A stretch of DNA of 64,000 nt from DATCRE01 sp964235605. GTDB taxonomy: Bacteria > Bacteroidota > Bacteroidia > Cytophagales > Cyclobacteriaceae. Where the stretch lies: NCBI GenBank assembly GCA_964235605.1, contig CAXSCR010000003.1, positions 124,001 to 188,000 of the forward strand, given 5' to 3'. Below the pieces are notes generated by a model that saw only the letters and a program-made list of their open reading frames with translations, did no database searches and was not told the DNA's origin. This document shows, piece after piece, positions 44,885 through 53,348 of the stretch; position 1 is the first letter of the stretch; every line of letters begins with the position of its first letter. Position numbers and translations under genes: made by a program.

Positions 44885-44998
44885 AAACGATTTTATGAAT
44901 TAGACTTGATGCGTATGCCTAACCTGAGCCTCGATAATTAAAATTATTTATCCAACCTTATTACACTTTCAAGTGTCTTAGGTAGGAAATAAATTCTT

Positions 44999-45583
44999 AT
45001 GAAAAAGACACTATCAATTACTTTGGTTTGGATAATATTTAACCTAACCGTTTTAACTATCCAGGCCTGCAATCCCCATGATTGCAATTCAGGACCTTTT
45101 AATTTCAAATTAATATCTATTGGAGCTACCTTAAAAAGGTTAACTTCAGAATTACCAACAGATTACTTACCGACTGAAAAAGGGATACGATACGATAGCG
45201 TCGGAATTGAAGTAAGTAACGAAATTACGACAGCGTCAAGTAATAGTAAAGCAAATTGGATCGATCAAACATTTGCGTGCAGTCCTGTTGAAAACTATGA
45301 GAAACTTAAAGAAATCAGCATTGTCTCATCAGCTAATTATAACTTAGAATACCCGAAAGGATCTGAACTAAAGCACATCATTTTAGTAAAAAATGATTAT
45401 GATAGAGAAGATGAAGAGGTAGCATCAATCGAACTTAACCATGAATTAGATGGAAGAAGTATTCTTCTTATGTTTAAAGCGCCACCCGCTCAAGATAATG
45501 TTCATGACATTACAATTACATATAAACTTACTAATGGTAAGGAACTCCAAACAAAGATTGAAAGCTTAAAGATTAATAAATAG
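44999..45583 (+). CDS. Putative lipoprotein (DUF5034-like)
   Basis: A 194-residue product with a lipoprotein-type signal (KK, long hydrophobic core, then IQAC with Cys24 as possible lipid site), though the lipobox is not ideal. The mature part begins NPHDCNSGPFNFKLISIG and is beta-rich, similar in layout to DUF5034-type Bacteroidota lipoproteins. That match is by eye and weak. It follows the TPR-CHAT gene by 114 nt on the same strand, with a small ACACTT/AAGTGT palindrome (44963-44976) between, so co-transcription is possible but not shown. Function unknown. Confidence 0.6.
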   Translation: MKKTLSITLVWIIFNLTVLTIQACNPHDCNSGPFNFKLISIGATLKRLTSELPTDYLPTEKGIRYDSVGIEVSNEITTASSNSKANWIDQTFACSPVENYEKLKEISIVSSANYNLEYPKGSELKHIILVKNDYDREDEEVASIELNHELDGRSILLMFKAPPAQDNVHDITITYKLTNGKELQTKIESLKINK

Positions 45584-45724
45584 AACCTGGTCGGTAAGGA
45601 AACTATGACAGGTAATAATGATCGTAGTTCTTGTTTGCTGTAGTAATTATTATTTAACGGGTATGGTGGCGCTGTTCATCTTCCATATCTAAAGAGCACT
45701 TATTACAACTTCATGCAGAAGCAC

Positions 45725-45943
45725 TTATCTTCGGGCTGATATTTTCTGCTTCGAGTTGTAAGGCCGAGTTACTTGAACGATACTTGGGATGAACCCAAAT
45801 CCCACATCTTTGTCATAAAATTCGATTCCTGCATTGTAATCCCCTCTCGCTTTCCGTAAATATTTAATAAGCAACTTTCTGTCAACAGCGTAGTTAACCA
45901 TTGCTAATTTTCTCCACTCAGCTTGTAAAAAGGTCTTAGTCAT
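45725..45943 (-). pseudogene. DUF2071 (YqjF-like) remnant 1
   Basis: The 72-residue frame from ATG 45943 begins MTKTFLQAEWRKLAMVNYAV, the conserved start of DUF2071/YqjF proteins ('FLTAEWRNLAMANYEVDP'), then drifts into unrelated sequence and stops; full-length members have about 230 residues. It is therefore probably a truncated, non-functional copy. A second, even shorter remnant with the same start lies at 47318-47440, also on the minus strand, and the acyltransferase gene sits between the two. Confidence 0.6.
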
Positions 45944-46222
45944 TAGTCGAAATTTCACCTAACGCCCTGTTACATGAGCCGCGCCGGCATTCCAATTTAA
46001 TAATTATTACCAACTGTATTGTTACCATTTGTACAATTTACACGACACCCCTCGCAATGGTGCACAAGACTTTCTACAGTGGCGGCCTTAGCTTCCATTA
46101 GCCGAATCCATACAACAAAGCATGATAACGATTTGATGCTTAACTTTAGCACTTCTGTCGTCATTGCTTAACACCCTTTTGTTAGTGGCGCATTGTTTGA
46201 CATTCACCATTATTGAAAATTG

Positions 46223-47305
46223 ATGAACGAAGTAAAACGAAGTCCGGACCTTTTAAAAACGACTCAGCATTTTGAAATTCTTGATGGGTTAAGAGGCATT
46301 GCTGCGCTGGCTGTTGTCATTTTCCACTTTATGGAATGGGTCTTCGTCGATTTCAGCAAAAACTTTATTGGTCATGGTTTTTTAGCTGTGGACTTTTTCT
46401 TTTGTTTATCGGGCTTTGTTATTGGCTACGCTTATGATGACCGCATCGGGAAAATGGGAGTTGGGGAGTTTTTCAAGTCGCGGCTGATAAGATTACATCC
46501 GTTAGTGGTTATGGGTTCTATATTGGGATTATTAGGCATTCTTTTGGACCCCTTTGCATCACCCATAGCTTACGACGCAGGCAAACTTGCATTGCTGTTT
46601 GTTTGCTCGCTTTTACTTATTCCGCTTCCACTGATGGAGGAGCGTGCTTTCAACCTCTTTGCTTTGAATGCTCCATCGTGGTCACTTTTTTGGGAATATG
46701 TTGCTAATATTTTTTATGCGTTCGTTCTTTGTAAGGTGGACCGTCGCTCTATGGCAGCATTGACTATCCTGGCTGCTCTAGGCATTTGCATAGTCAGTTA
46801 TCGAGCTGGGAACCTTCTCGGTGGCTGGTCGAAAGATAACTTCTTAGATGGTGGTGCCCGTGTTGCTTACTCCTTTTTAGCAGGTCTCTTTCTTTACCGT
46901 TCGAATTGGATCATTAAAAACAGACTTGGGTTTATAGGCATGGCCATTTTGTTGTTTTTAGCGTTTATCATGCCCGGGACTAAATGGAACTGGCTGACGG
47001 AGACATTGATTGTACTCTTCTATTTTCCACTGATGGTTTCTCTCGGAGCAGGCTCGGCTCTCGCCCCTCAATGGAAAAAAGTTTGTCAGTTTTCCGGTAA
47101 CATATCATATCCTCTTTACATGACACATTATGCAGCTATATGGATCTTTGGAAATTATTATACAAATGAAAAGCCGCCGATAAGTGAACTACCCTATATC
47201 ATCATACCAGGCATAATTATCCTGGTAGTTATTGCTTATTTCGTAATGGTGTTCTATGATATACCTGTCAGGAGATTACTCGCCAAAAAGAATATGTCGC
47301 CGTGA
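46223..47305 (+). CDS. Acyltransferase family 3 membrane protein (OafA-like)
   Basis: A 360-residue integral membrane acyltransferase. The N-terminal signature 'LDGLRGIAALAVVIFHF' (His near residue 34) and 'FLAVDFFFCLSGFVIGYAY' plus 'RLIRLHPLVV' are typical of the acyltransferase-3 family. These enzymes O-acylate surface polysaccharides, lipids or small molecules using about ten membrane helices, which this protein shows. The acceptor cannot be predicted. ATG 46223 is chosen; the preceding codon is a TTG. The gene lies between two DUF2071 remnants that are similar to each other, so it may have been inserted into or exchanged at that site. Confidence 0.88.
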   Translation: MNEVKRSPDLLKTTQHFEILDGLRGIAALAVVIFHFMEWVFVDFSKNFIGHGFLAVDFFFCLSGFVIGYAYDDRIGKMGVGEFFKSRLIRLHPLVVMGSILGLLGILLDPFASPIAYDAGKLALLFVCSLLLIPLPLMEERAFNLFALNAPSWSLFWEYVANIFYAFVLCKVDRRSMAALTILAALGICIVSYRAGNLLGGWSKDNFLDGGARVAYSFLAGLFLYRSNWIIKNRLGFIGMAILLFLAFIMPGTKWNWLTETLIVLFYFPLMVSLGAGSALAPQWKKVCQFSGNISYPLYMTHYAAIWIFGNYYTNEKPPISELPYIIIPGIIILVVIAYFVMVFYDIPVRRLLAKKNMSP

Positions 47306-47317
47306 AGAAATTGGAAC

Positions 47318-47440
47318 CTATGAAATCGGATACAAGCTTCTCAGTGTTTTTAGGTAAATATTTGTCAGGCAGCTTCTATCAATGGAATAGTTAGCCATTG
47401 CAACCTTTCTCCACTCAGCTTGTGAAAACGTCTTAGGCAT
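47318..47440 (-). pseudogene. DUF2071 (YqjF-like) remnant 2
   Basis: A 40-codon frame from ATG 47440 reads MPKTFSQAEWRKVAMANYSI before losing similarity and stopping at 47318. It repeats, at about three quarters identity over some 75 bp, the start of the remnant at 45725-45943 and lies in the same orientation on the other side of the acyltransferase gene. Confidence 0.6.
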
Positions 47441-47723
47441 TAAGAGGCTTCATATTTTCGCTATGAGTACTACTTTTCAATTCAGCCACTATTTTCCTCC
47501 TTCTTTTATTTGTCAACACTTTAACCCATGCCGTAATAATTACATCATATCCTGATATTTTCCCTTGTTGGTTCTGTTATCAGTAATCTATTTGTTTGGT
47601 ATTTCTTTGCCTCGCAAGGTTGTCATTGTAGCTAATCTCAATTTGTCGCTTCCCTCAATTTTCTTTATACGCATTACCACACTCATTCGGGACTTGCACC
47701 CTTATAGCCAATACCTGACGCAC

Positions 47724-47753
47724 AAAAAAAAGGCAGCTACTTTCGTAACTGCC
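47724..47753 (-). terminator. Terminator of tRNA-Asn
   Basis: On the minus strand, arms GGCAGTTAC and GTAGCTGCC (positions 47753-47745 and 47740-47732) flank a GAAA tetraloop and are followed by eight T. It lies 12 nt beyond the tRNA 3' end and is a textbook intrinsic terminator. Confidence 0.92.
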
Positions 47754-47764
47754 CTCTATCACCG

Positions 47765-47838
47765 CTCCTCCTTTTGGACTTGAACCAAAGACCCTCTGAT
47801 TAACAGTCAGATGCTCTAACCAGCTGAGCTAAGGAGGA
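47765..47838 (-). tRNA. tRNA-Asn (anticodon GTT)
   Basis: The minus strand folds into a 74-nt tRNA. The 7-bp acceptor stem is TCCTCCT with AGGAGGA and discriminator G. The D arm is GCTCAGCTGGTTAGAGC. The anticodon stem-loop has GTT at 47804-47802 within CTGACTGTTAATCAG, and the T arm contains GGTTCAAGTCC. CCA is not encoded. A strong terminator follows. Confidence 0.96.
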
Positions 47839-47947
47839 AAATGGGACTGCAATATTAGGGTTTGAGGTTAAATTCTCCAAAAAGGAGCTTAAAATTTTAA
47901 TAATAATTCTTCAAAGGCGTATTTAAAGCTAAAATGTAATAGTCGGT

Positions 47948-49573
47948 TTAATCTAGAAAAGAATATCGGTAATCTGTTGGTGTTACAAATGTCTCTTTTA
48001 TGGTTCTCATGGAAACCCAGCGCGATAAATTAACCTTCGCCCCGGCTTTGTCGTTCGTTCCAGAGGCCCTGGCTCCACCAAATGGCTGCTGGCCAACTAC
48101 GGCACCTGTAGGTTTATCATTAATATAAAAGTTTCCAGCAGCGTTAACGAGCTTCTTCGCAGCAAGATCTACGGCATATCGATCTTTAGCGAAGATGGAA
48201 CCTGTGAGCGCATAGGGCGATGTGTTGTCTACTAGTTCTAATGTCTGTTCAAAGTTTTCTTCGTGATATATGTACACCGTTAGTACGGGACCAAATATTT
48301 CTTCACACATGGTAAGGGAAGATGGATCTTTAGAAACAATAACTGTGGGTTCAACAAAATAGCCTTTCGACTTATCACATTTGCCTCCCGCTATGATTTC
48401 ATTCAATTGATTAGTTCGTGCTTTCTCTATATAGCCACTTATTGTATCGAAGGATTTTTCACTTATTACGGCATTAACAAAATTGCCCAGTTCTTCAACA
48501 CCGCCCATTTTCAAGCCTTTGAGATCTGTTAGCAGATGTTTTTTGATATCCTCCCATAAGTTAGAAGGAATATAACAACGCGATGCTGCTGAACATTTTT
48601 GTCCCTGGTATTCGAAAGCACCACGCAACATAGCGGTGGCTACTTCTTTGGCATTCGCGCTTTTGTGCACCATGATGAAATCCTTTCCACCCGTCTCACC
48701 CACTATTCTTGGGTACGATTTATATTTATGGATATTGATGCCAATGGTTTTCCACATCTCTTGAAACACTTTGGTGCTTCCTGTAAAATGAAGTCCGGCA
48801 AAATCTCTATGATTGAAAACAATATCGCCAACAACAGGGCCATCAACATAAATCAAATTGATTACACCGTCTGGTAAGCCAGCTTCTTTTAAAACCTGCA
48901 TTATCACATGCGCCGAATAGATCTGCGCGTAGGCGGGCTTCCAGACCACTGTATTCCCCATAAGGGCCATGCAAGTAGGAAGGTTGGCTGCTATAGCGGT
49001 GAAGTTAAATGGGGTAACAGCAAAGGTAAAACCTTCTAGTGGACGGTACTCCATACGGTTCCATACACCGGGTGATGACTGTGGCTGTTCACTATAAATT
49101 TGGCTGGCGAAATAAACATTGAATCGAAAGAAATCGATTAACTCACACGCTGAATCAATCTCTGCCTGATAGGCATTCTTTGATTGTCCCAACATGGTTG
49201 CTGCATTGATTTTATATCGGTAGGGTCCTGCAATCAAATCGGCTGCCTTCAGAAAAATACTCGCTCTATTTTCCCACGGTAGGTTGGCCCATAATTCCTT
49301 CGCGCCAAGCGCTGAATTTATTGCCTGATCAACGTGTGTGCTGTCGCCTTCATGAAAGTAGGCTAGAATGTGCTTGTGGTCGTGAGGCGGCGCTAATGGT
49401 TTTTTATCATCTGTTCTAATTTCTTCACCACCGATATGCATTGGAATATCCAACACATGCGCACGTGCTTCTTCAATTTCTTTTTTTAAAGCTATACGCT
49501 CAGGCGAACCGGGTGCATAATTTAAAACAGTTTCGTTCTTTGGCAACGGCACAGAAAAAAATCCAGTAGACAT
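47948..49573 (-). CDS. pruA: L-glutamate gamma-semialdehyde (P5C) dehydrogenase
   Basis: The 541-residue aldehyde dehydrogenase oxidises glutamate semialdehyde (from pyrroline-5-carboxylate) to glutamate with NAD+, the second step of proline breakdown. The N-terminal extension 'VPLPKNETVLNYAPGSPER' is typical of this subfamily. Active-site residues are Glu293 (VGETGGKDF) and Cys327 (EYQGQKCSAASR), with the oxyanion Asn in 'VTPFNFTAIAANLP'. Length matches the family. It is monocistronic; an exact TAnnTTTG box lies 19 nt upstream. No proline dehydrogenase gene is nearby. Confidence 0.95.
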   Translation of the reverse strand: MSTGFFSVPLPKNETVLNYAPGSPERIALKKEIEEARAHVLDIPMHIGGEEIRTDDKKPLAPPHDHKHILAYFHEGDSTHVDQAINSALGAKELWANLPWENRASIFLKAADLIAGPYRYKINAATMLGQSKNAYQAEIDSACELIDFFRFNVYFASQIYSEQPQSSPGVWNRMEYRPLEGFTFAVTPFNFTAIAANLPTCMALMGNTVVWKPAYAQIYSAHVIMQVLKEAGLPDGVINLIYVDGPVVGDIVFNHRDFAGLHFTGSTKVFQEMWKTIGINIHKYKSYPRIVGETGGKDFIMVHKSANAKEVATAMLRGAFEYQGQKCSAASRCYIPSNLWEDIKKHLLTDLKGLKMGGVEELGNFVNAVISEKSFDTISGYIEKARTNQLNEIIAGGKCDKSKGYFVEPTVIVSKDPSSLTMCEEIFGPVLTVYIYHEENFEQTLELVDNTSPYALTGSIFAKDRYAVDLAAKKLVNAAGNFYINDKPTGAVVGQQPFGGARASGTNDKAGAKVNLSRWVSMRTIKETFVTPTDYRYSFLD

Positions 49574-49592
49574 ATTTGAATTGCTTAGTTAT

Positions 49593-49600
49593 CAAAGTTA
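49593..49600 (-). promoter_or_regulatory. pruA promoter, -7 box
   Basis: TAACTTTG on the minus strand is an exact match to the Bacteroidota -7 element, 19 nt before the pruA ATG. No TTG at the usual -33 distance was found. Confidence 0.4.
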
Positions 49601-49858
49601 ACATTTGAATTGAAAGAATAAATTCCCTTCCATTAGCTAGCAGGAAAATCGCTTTTAAAAAATGATAGTGGATTAAGAGTCATTTTTACTAACTATTGAT
49701 ATAATAAAAGAATTTCTTCTCATGATGGGTTTGGCTTTCAAACGATGATGGTCATCTGCCCTTATTACTTATTCGTTATGCCACCTGGTCAAGAAATACA
49801 AATCCTTAACACAAGCCCGACATGTGAGTCACCTGTATAAAACTTTAAAAAATCGACC

Positions 49859-49893
49859 CAGCAGCTCAACGCTAGCAGCCAGAAGCTATAACT
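49859..49893. repeat. Short heptad array (nnnnAGC type)
   Basis: Five 7-mers in a row, CAGCAGC, TCAACGC, TAGCAGC, CAGAAGC and TATAACT, show the same period seen elsewhere in the window. They lie in the 401-bp spacer between the pruA start and the end of the phosphatase gene; the rest of that spacer shows nothing beyond the pruA promoter box. Confidence 0.5.
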
Positions 49894-49974
49894 TTGATAT
49901 TAAAACCTAAAGCGGCTTCCCTGAATTTGCTAGATAAGGTAGAAGAAATATACGGCTGTACTAATACGCTGTAC

Positions 49975-50667
49975 TTATAAAAATGTAGATAATTCTTTTA
50001 AGCATTTGATCTCATAATTTACATCATCATTATGCAATAGCGCTTCCGGATTAAAGAAGACTGTATCGATTAATGCATTGCGGGCTCCTTGCATATCCGT
50101 AATTAAATTATCACCAATCATGATTGCTTCGTGAGGACCTATGTTGTTTGATAGCAATGTAAAATCAAAAATTTCTTTTGAAGGCTTTTTGCGACCCGCT
50201 TTCTGCGACGTGACTACATGGTCAAAGAAATGATCCAGTTTTGCTGCGCGTATTTTACGGTGCTGTATTTCGTCAAATCCATTGGTGACAACGCTTAGTC
50301 TATACCTATCTGCCAAATAATGCAATGTTTCAAGTGCATGTGGCATAAGGTGAATCTTCTCTGGACAAATGTCTAAATAATTATCTGAGATATTGAGAAC
50401 GAGCGTTTCTTCGTAAGCATTAAAGGTTTCTAGAATTTGTTTAAATCTTTCCTTCCGGATAACGTCGCCCTGTATTACACCACGATCATATAAATTCCAC
50501 AGAGAAAGATTGACTTCTCTAAACCTAATATGAAACCTGTCAAAGTCATCGATGCCTTTTTCTTGTAGATTAAGAAAATGATAGAGATCAAAAAGGGCCT
50601 CTTTAGAATTACGCTCATAATCCCATAAGGTATGATCAAGATCAAAGAAGATGCATTTGTATTTCAT
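49975..50667 (-). CDS. YjjG-type pyrimidine 5'-nucleotidase (HAD family)
   Basis: A 230-residue HAD hydrolase with motif I FFDLDHTLWDYERN (nucleophile Asp near residue 9), the helical cap at about 20-95, motif II Thr/Ser in 'RLSVVTNGF', the Lys in 'GRKKPSKEIF' and motif IV 'IMIGDNLITDMQGA'. This set and the 'DHTLWDY' start match YjjG, which removes phosphate from non-canonical pyrimidine nucleotides and so protects DNA. Cytoplasmic. It lies just downstream of the arsR gene (49 nt) in the same direction, so co-transcription is likely. Confidence 0.9.
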   Translation of the reverse strand: MKYKCIFFDLDHTLWDYERNSKEALFDLYHFLNLQEKGIDDFDRFHIRFREVNLSLWNLYDRGVIQGDVIRKERFKQILETFNAYEETLVLNISDNYLDICPEKIHLMPHALETLHYLADRYRLSVVTNGFDEIQHRKIRAAKLDHFFDHVVTSQKAGRKKPSKEIFDFTLLSNNIGPHEAIMIGDNLITDMQGARNALIDTVFFNPEALLHNDDVNYEIKCLKELSTFL

Positions 50668-50716
50668 ATTCTAAAAACAAGTACAAGTTATTTTAATTGA
50701 TTAGCAGCCATACCTT

Positions 50717-51103
50717 TCATTCCTTCTGCCATTCTTTTATCAACACTTTATTCGCAGCCAGTTCACGATTTGAATGTAGCGTTAAATAAATCTGCTGATC
50801 TTTTTGAAGTTGCGCGTCTTTACGCACAAACGAAAAAATTTGTTTAATGATTTCGTCTACCTCATCCTTAACCTGATAGAACACCCAATGGTTATATCGT
50901 CTAAAAGAAAGTATGCCAGAATTTTTAAGGTAGATTAAATGCCTTGATGTTTTCGCTTGTGTAAACTCCAGAATTCGCTCTAGATCTGAGATGCACATCT
51001 CACCATTTTGAAAAATAAGATGTAGAATGCGCAGCCGCGATTCGTCAGCACAAGCCTTAAATATCTGTGCACCGAGTGTAAGATTAAAATTTTTAAGTCT
51101 CAT
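50717..51103 (-). CDS. ArsR-family winged-helix repressor
   Basis: A 128-residue DNA-binding regulator with the ArsR fold: 'IFKACADESRLRILHLI' (helix 1-2), 'GEMCISDLERILEFTQAKTSRHLIYLKNSGIL' (helix-turn-helix) and the wing 'FRRYNHWVFYQV'. One Cys (Cys in EMCISDL) sits where ArsR proteins carry a metal-binding CxC, but the second Cys is missing, so metal sensing is uncertain. It probably autoregulates: an imperfect 30-bp palindrome and two back-to-back -7 boxes fill the gap to the divergent 51176 gene. Confidence 0.88.
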   Translation of the reverse strand: MRLKNFNLTLGAQIFKACADESRLRILHLIFQNGEMCISDLERILEFTQAKTSRHLIYLKNSGILSFRRYNHWVFYQVKDEVDEIIKQIFSFVRKDAQLQKDQQIYLTLHSNRELAANKVLIKEWQKE

Positions 51104-51125
51104 GAAGCAACTTTAGCTAACGGTT

Positions 51126-51169
51126 CAAAGTTATAGATTAGGCACTTAAAATGCTTATCTATATATTTG
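51126..51169. promoter_or_regulatory. Divergent arsR control region with operator
   Basis: TAACTTTG on the minus strand (51133-51126) matches the -7 box for arsR, and TATATTTG on the plus strand (51162-51169) matches it for the divergent gene. Between and overlapping them is a dyad with arms ATAGATTAG (from 51133) and CTTATCTAT (to 51162), 8 of 9 positions pairing, similar in shape to ArsR operators. Binding there would block both promoters. Confidence 0.45.
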
Positions 51170-51175
51170 AAATCA

Positions 51176-51847
51176 ATGGCTTTTAAAATCGTGTCTGTGA
51201 AGCATAGTGTTACAAAATTACAATTTTTCATCTTTTTAGTGCTTATTTTCTGGTTTACAGGCAGCCTAGCCGTATTCGCACAAAACCAAAAACGCGTCAT
51301 TCAATTGTCAGGCGTGGTTCTCGGTGAAGATAGTGTCTCTGGTCTTCCGGGTGTACACATTTACGTTCCAAAAGCGGGTCGGGGTGCAACTACCAATGGA
51401 ATGGGTTTCTTTTCTATGCCCGTACTTATTGGTGATAGCATTGTGATAAGCTCTGTGGGGTATGCAAGACAATTTTATATTGTACCCAATCATCCATCGG
51501 AGTTTCTAACGGTTGTCTTTGAATTAGATGAAGACATGACTTACCTCAATGAAATTACAGCAACTGCCTTTCCTACAGAAGAAGTATTTAAAGAAGCCAT
51601 TCTAGCCCTTAACCTTCCACCAGACAATCAAATTGATCAGAAAAATTTGAATGCAGAATTGCTAGCGCTCATGCTTAGAACTGCTCCAATGGATGGGCCG
51701 ATGAATCAGCGGTATTATTTGAATGAGTGGGCCAATCACCAGAACGACAGGTTTATGCCCGTCACCAATCCTTTCCTTAATCCTTTTAACTGGGTAAAAT
51801 TCTTTAATTCCCTCAAGAAGGATAAAAAAAAGAAAGTCAAAAGATAA
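51176..51847 (+). CDS. Exported protein with carboxypeptidase-regulatory-like domain
   Basis: About 223 residues. A signal peptide with core FFIFLVLIFWFTGSLAVFAQ leads into a CarboxypepD-reg-like beta-sandwich: 'VIQLSGVVLGEDSVSGLPGVHIYVPKAGRGATTNGMGFFSMPV' is its classic opening. Such domains occur at the start of TonB-dependent receptors; here the protein stops soon after ('EITATAFPTEEVFKEAI' and a charged tail), so it is a stand-alone form. The start is uncertain: ATG 51176 gives a long n-region, whereas GTG 51197 (MKHSVTKLQ...) gives an ideal signal peptide and would fit the -7 box at 51162. Its stop abuts the stop of the convergent hydrolase gene (TAATTA). Confidence 0.8.
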   Translation: MAFKIVSVKHSVTKLQFFIFLVLIFWFTGSLAVFAQNQKRVIQLSGVVLGEDSVSGLPGVHIYVPKAGRGATTNGMGFFSMPVLIGDSIVISSVGYARQFYIVPNHPSEFLTVVFELDEDMTYLNEITATAFPTEEVFKEAILALNLPPDNQIDQKNLNAELLALMLRTAPMDGPMNQRYYLNEWANHQNDRFMPVTNPFLNPFNWVKFFNSLKKDKKKKVKR

Positions 51848-52849
51848 TTATCGCTTTTGCATACCTAATTTCTCTGTAGCAAATCTTTCCATTTCACGGT
51901 AAACACCTTCAACATCTTTTGATGTTAATGACGAACCTATAACATGTGCACCTGCGTTGGGTATGGAAACAATTTCCTTAAGAGAATCTGGCGTGGCTAG
52001 TTGTTTATGCATTTCAAGCATGGCACTCACTTTTACTTCGGGGTCTTGCTCTTGTTCGTTCTTATAATAATAAAGCGTTAAGGAAGGTTGGTTTACTTTA
52101 GAAAATGTCTCCGCGGTCATTTGACCTTCCAATAATTCCTGCAGCTCTGTGGTTGACTCTAATCTGTACTTGGTATTCCAATAAGATGATATGCTCGTCT
52201 GAAAACTATCAGAACCACGGTATTTTCCACCCATTACAACACGAGCAATCTGTAAACCCCAAGGATTATTTAGTAAAAAAGCAGCTGGGTTATTTATGGC
52301 AATATTCGGAGACATGTTAATGAGCGCATAAACATCTTCTGGATATTGTGCTGCGAGCATTAAGGCAAGTGTACCACCTGTGGAAGTACTCATTATAATA
52401 ACCTTGTTACCAAGTTGCTTTGCGATAGCCAATGCTTCCTTTGCACTCTCCCATACACGATCGGCTGTAAACAACATTAAGGCTTCTGTTGTATCAATGC
52501 CATGATCTGATAGTCTTGATAGATAGAGATTGCAACCAAACTCTTTTGCAAATCTACGATGAATGGGATCGCCTTCTTTTTGACTGGCAGAAAAACCGTG
52601 CAGGTATACAACAACATATTCCGTTTTATGATTTAGACTATCTGTCCATATTATTTGGGCTTCATTTTCTGGTTTAATGAGATGTGTTTCTTGCTTGCTT
52701 CGTACATAACCTTGAAGGGCCTTCGAATCAGCCGGTACATTAAATTTAGTCTTATCAAATTTCGGCCGTTCAGGTTTTGGCCCTAACAAATAGATACCCA
52801 CTAACAATATAATAGGTAAGCATAATCGAAGAAGGATCTTTGAACTCAT
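51848..52849 (-). CDS. Membrane-anchored alpha/beta hydrolase (paralogue B)
   Basis: A 333-residue protein closely similar to the 3663-4658 product over its whole length: the same N-terminal anchor (ending LGPKPERP), the same HGFSAS, STSTGG (nucleophile Ser156), 'LINMSPNIAIN', 'NNPWGLQ' and NAGAHV (His302). It is therefore a duplicated enzyme; no clue to the substrate. It has no operon partner. Its stop codon directly adjoins the stop of the convergent 51176-51847 gene with no spacer, so the two transcripts must overlap. Confidence 0.85.
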   Translation of the reverse strand: MSSKILLRLCLPIILLVGIYLLGPKPERPKFDKTKFNVPADSKALQGYVRSKQETHLIKPENEAQIIWTDSLNHKTEYVVVYLHGFSASQKEGDPIHRRFAKEFGCNLYLSRLSDHGIDTTEALMLFTADRVWESAKEALAIAKQLGNKVIIMSTSTGGTLALMLAAQYPEDVYALINMSPNIAINNPAAFLLNNPWGLQIARVVMGGKYRGSDSFQTSISSYWNTKYRLESTTELQELLEGQMTAETFSKVNQPSLTLYYYKNEQEQDPEVKVSAMLEMHKQLATPDSLKEIVSIPNAGAHVIGSSLTSKDVEGVYREMERFATEKLGMQKR

Positions 52850-52874
52850 GGTTGGAATTGATTCATGTTACTAT

Positions 52875-52905
52875 AAAAAAGCGCTAAGTAAAATTAACGC
52901 TTTTT
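52875..52905 (-). terminator. Intrinsic terminator
   Basis: Arms AAAAAGCG (52876-52883) and CGCTTTTT (52898-52905), extended by TAA/TTA, form a stem. On the minus strand the stem ends in a run of T (CTTTTTT). It closes the lipoprotein transcript 52935-53345 before the hydrolase gene. Confidence 0.85.
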
Positions 52906-52934
52906 ATCCACCATTGATTAAATGTTATTCAGTC

Positions 52935-53345
52935 TTAATTCAGAATTATTTGAGATTCACAAAAGTCTGTTGCTGAGTAACCTTGCAAATCGTAAACTGT
53001 ATAGTTCAAATCGATGCTGCTTCCATTTAAAGTACCTACACCTGATATCTCATAATCATTAACTATTTGTTTTGGAATAGTGACTCTATCACCATCAAGA
53101 TAGGCGAGAATCTTGCTATCAAGTGCATAGAAATTATAGACAAAAATTTCACGACCTGAATAAGATGACTTTGCAATTTGTACCTGATAGTAGGTTAGAT
53201 CATTAAACGTTGCACTGTATTCTTTTAAATCAAAACTACCTGTTACACGATCGCGTGCATCATAGTTATAAACTGGCTCAACTACGTTTACCTCGCATGA
53301 TGAGAGGCCAATGATCACACAAAATAGAAGTAATAAACTTTTCAT
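52935..53345 (-). CDS. Putative lipoprotein
   Basis: A 136-residue product with a clear lipoprotein signal (MKSLLLLFCVIIGLSSC, lipobox LSSC, Cys17), so membrane anchored. The mature part is a small beta-rich domain with many Tyr ('LTYYQVQIAKSSYSGREIFVYNFY') and no recognised catalytic site. I do not recognise the family. It is a single-gene unit with a terminator after it. A perfect 7-bp inverted repeat (53349-53367) lies 3 nt upstream of the ATG and may act as operator or initiation hairpin. Confidence 0.65.
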   Translation of the reverse strand: MKSLLLLFCVIIGLSSCEVNVVEPVYNYDARDRVTGSFDLKEYSATFNDLTYYQVQIAKSSYSGREIFVYNFYALDSKILAYLDGDRVTIPKQIVNDYEISGVGTLNGSSIDLNYTVYDLQGYSATDFCESQIILN

Positions 53346-53348
53346 ATC

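Noticed and set aside
45944..46222. Integron attC-like core sites (GTTAGGT on the minus strand near 45960, GTTAGTG near 46190)
   Set aside because: One core fits GTTRRRY but the other does not, the distance is far too long for one attC, and the 8-mer GCGTTAGG also occurs near 861, 10565 and 29408, close to chance expectation.
47565..47783. Plus-strand 72-residue frame overlapping the tRNA terminator
   Set aside because: It runs through the terminator and into the tRNA gene and encodes nothing recognisable.
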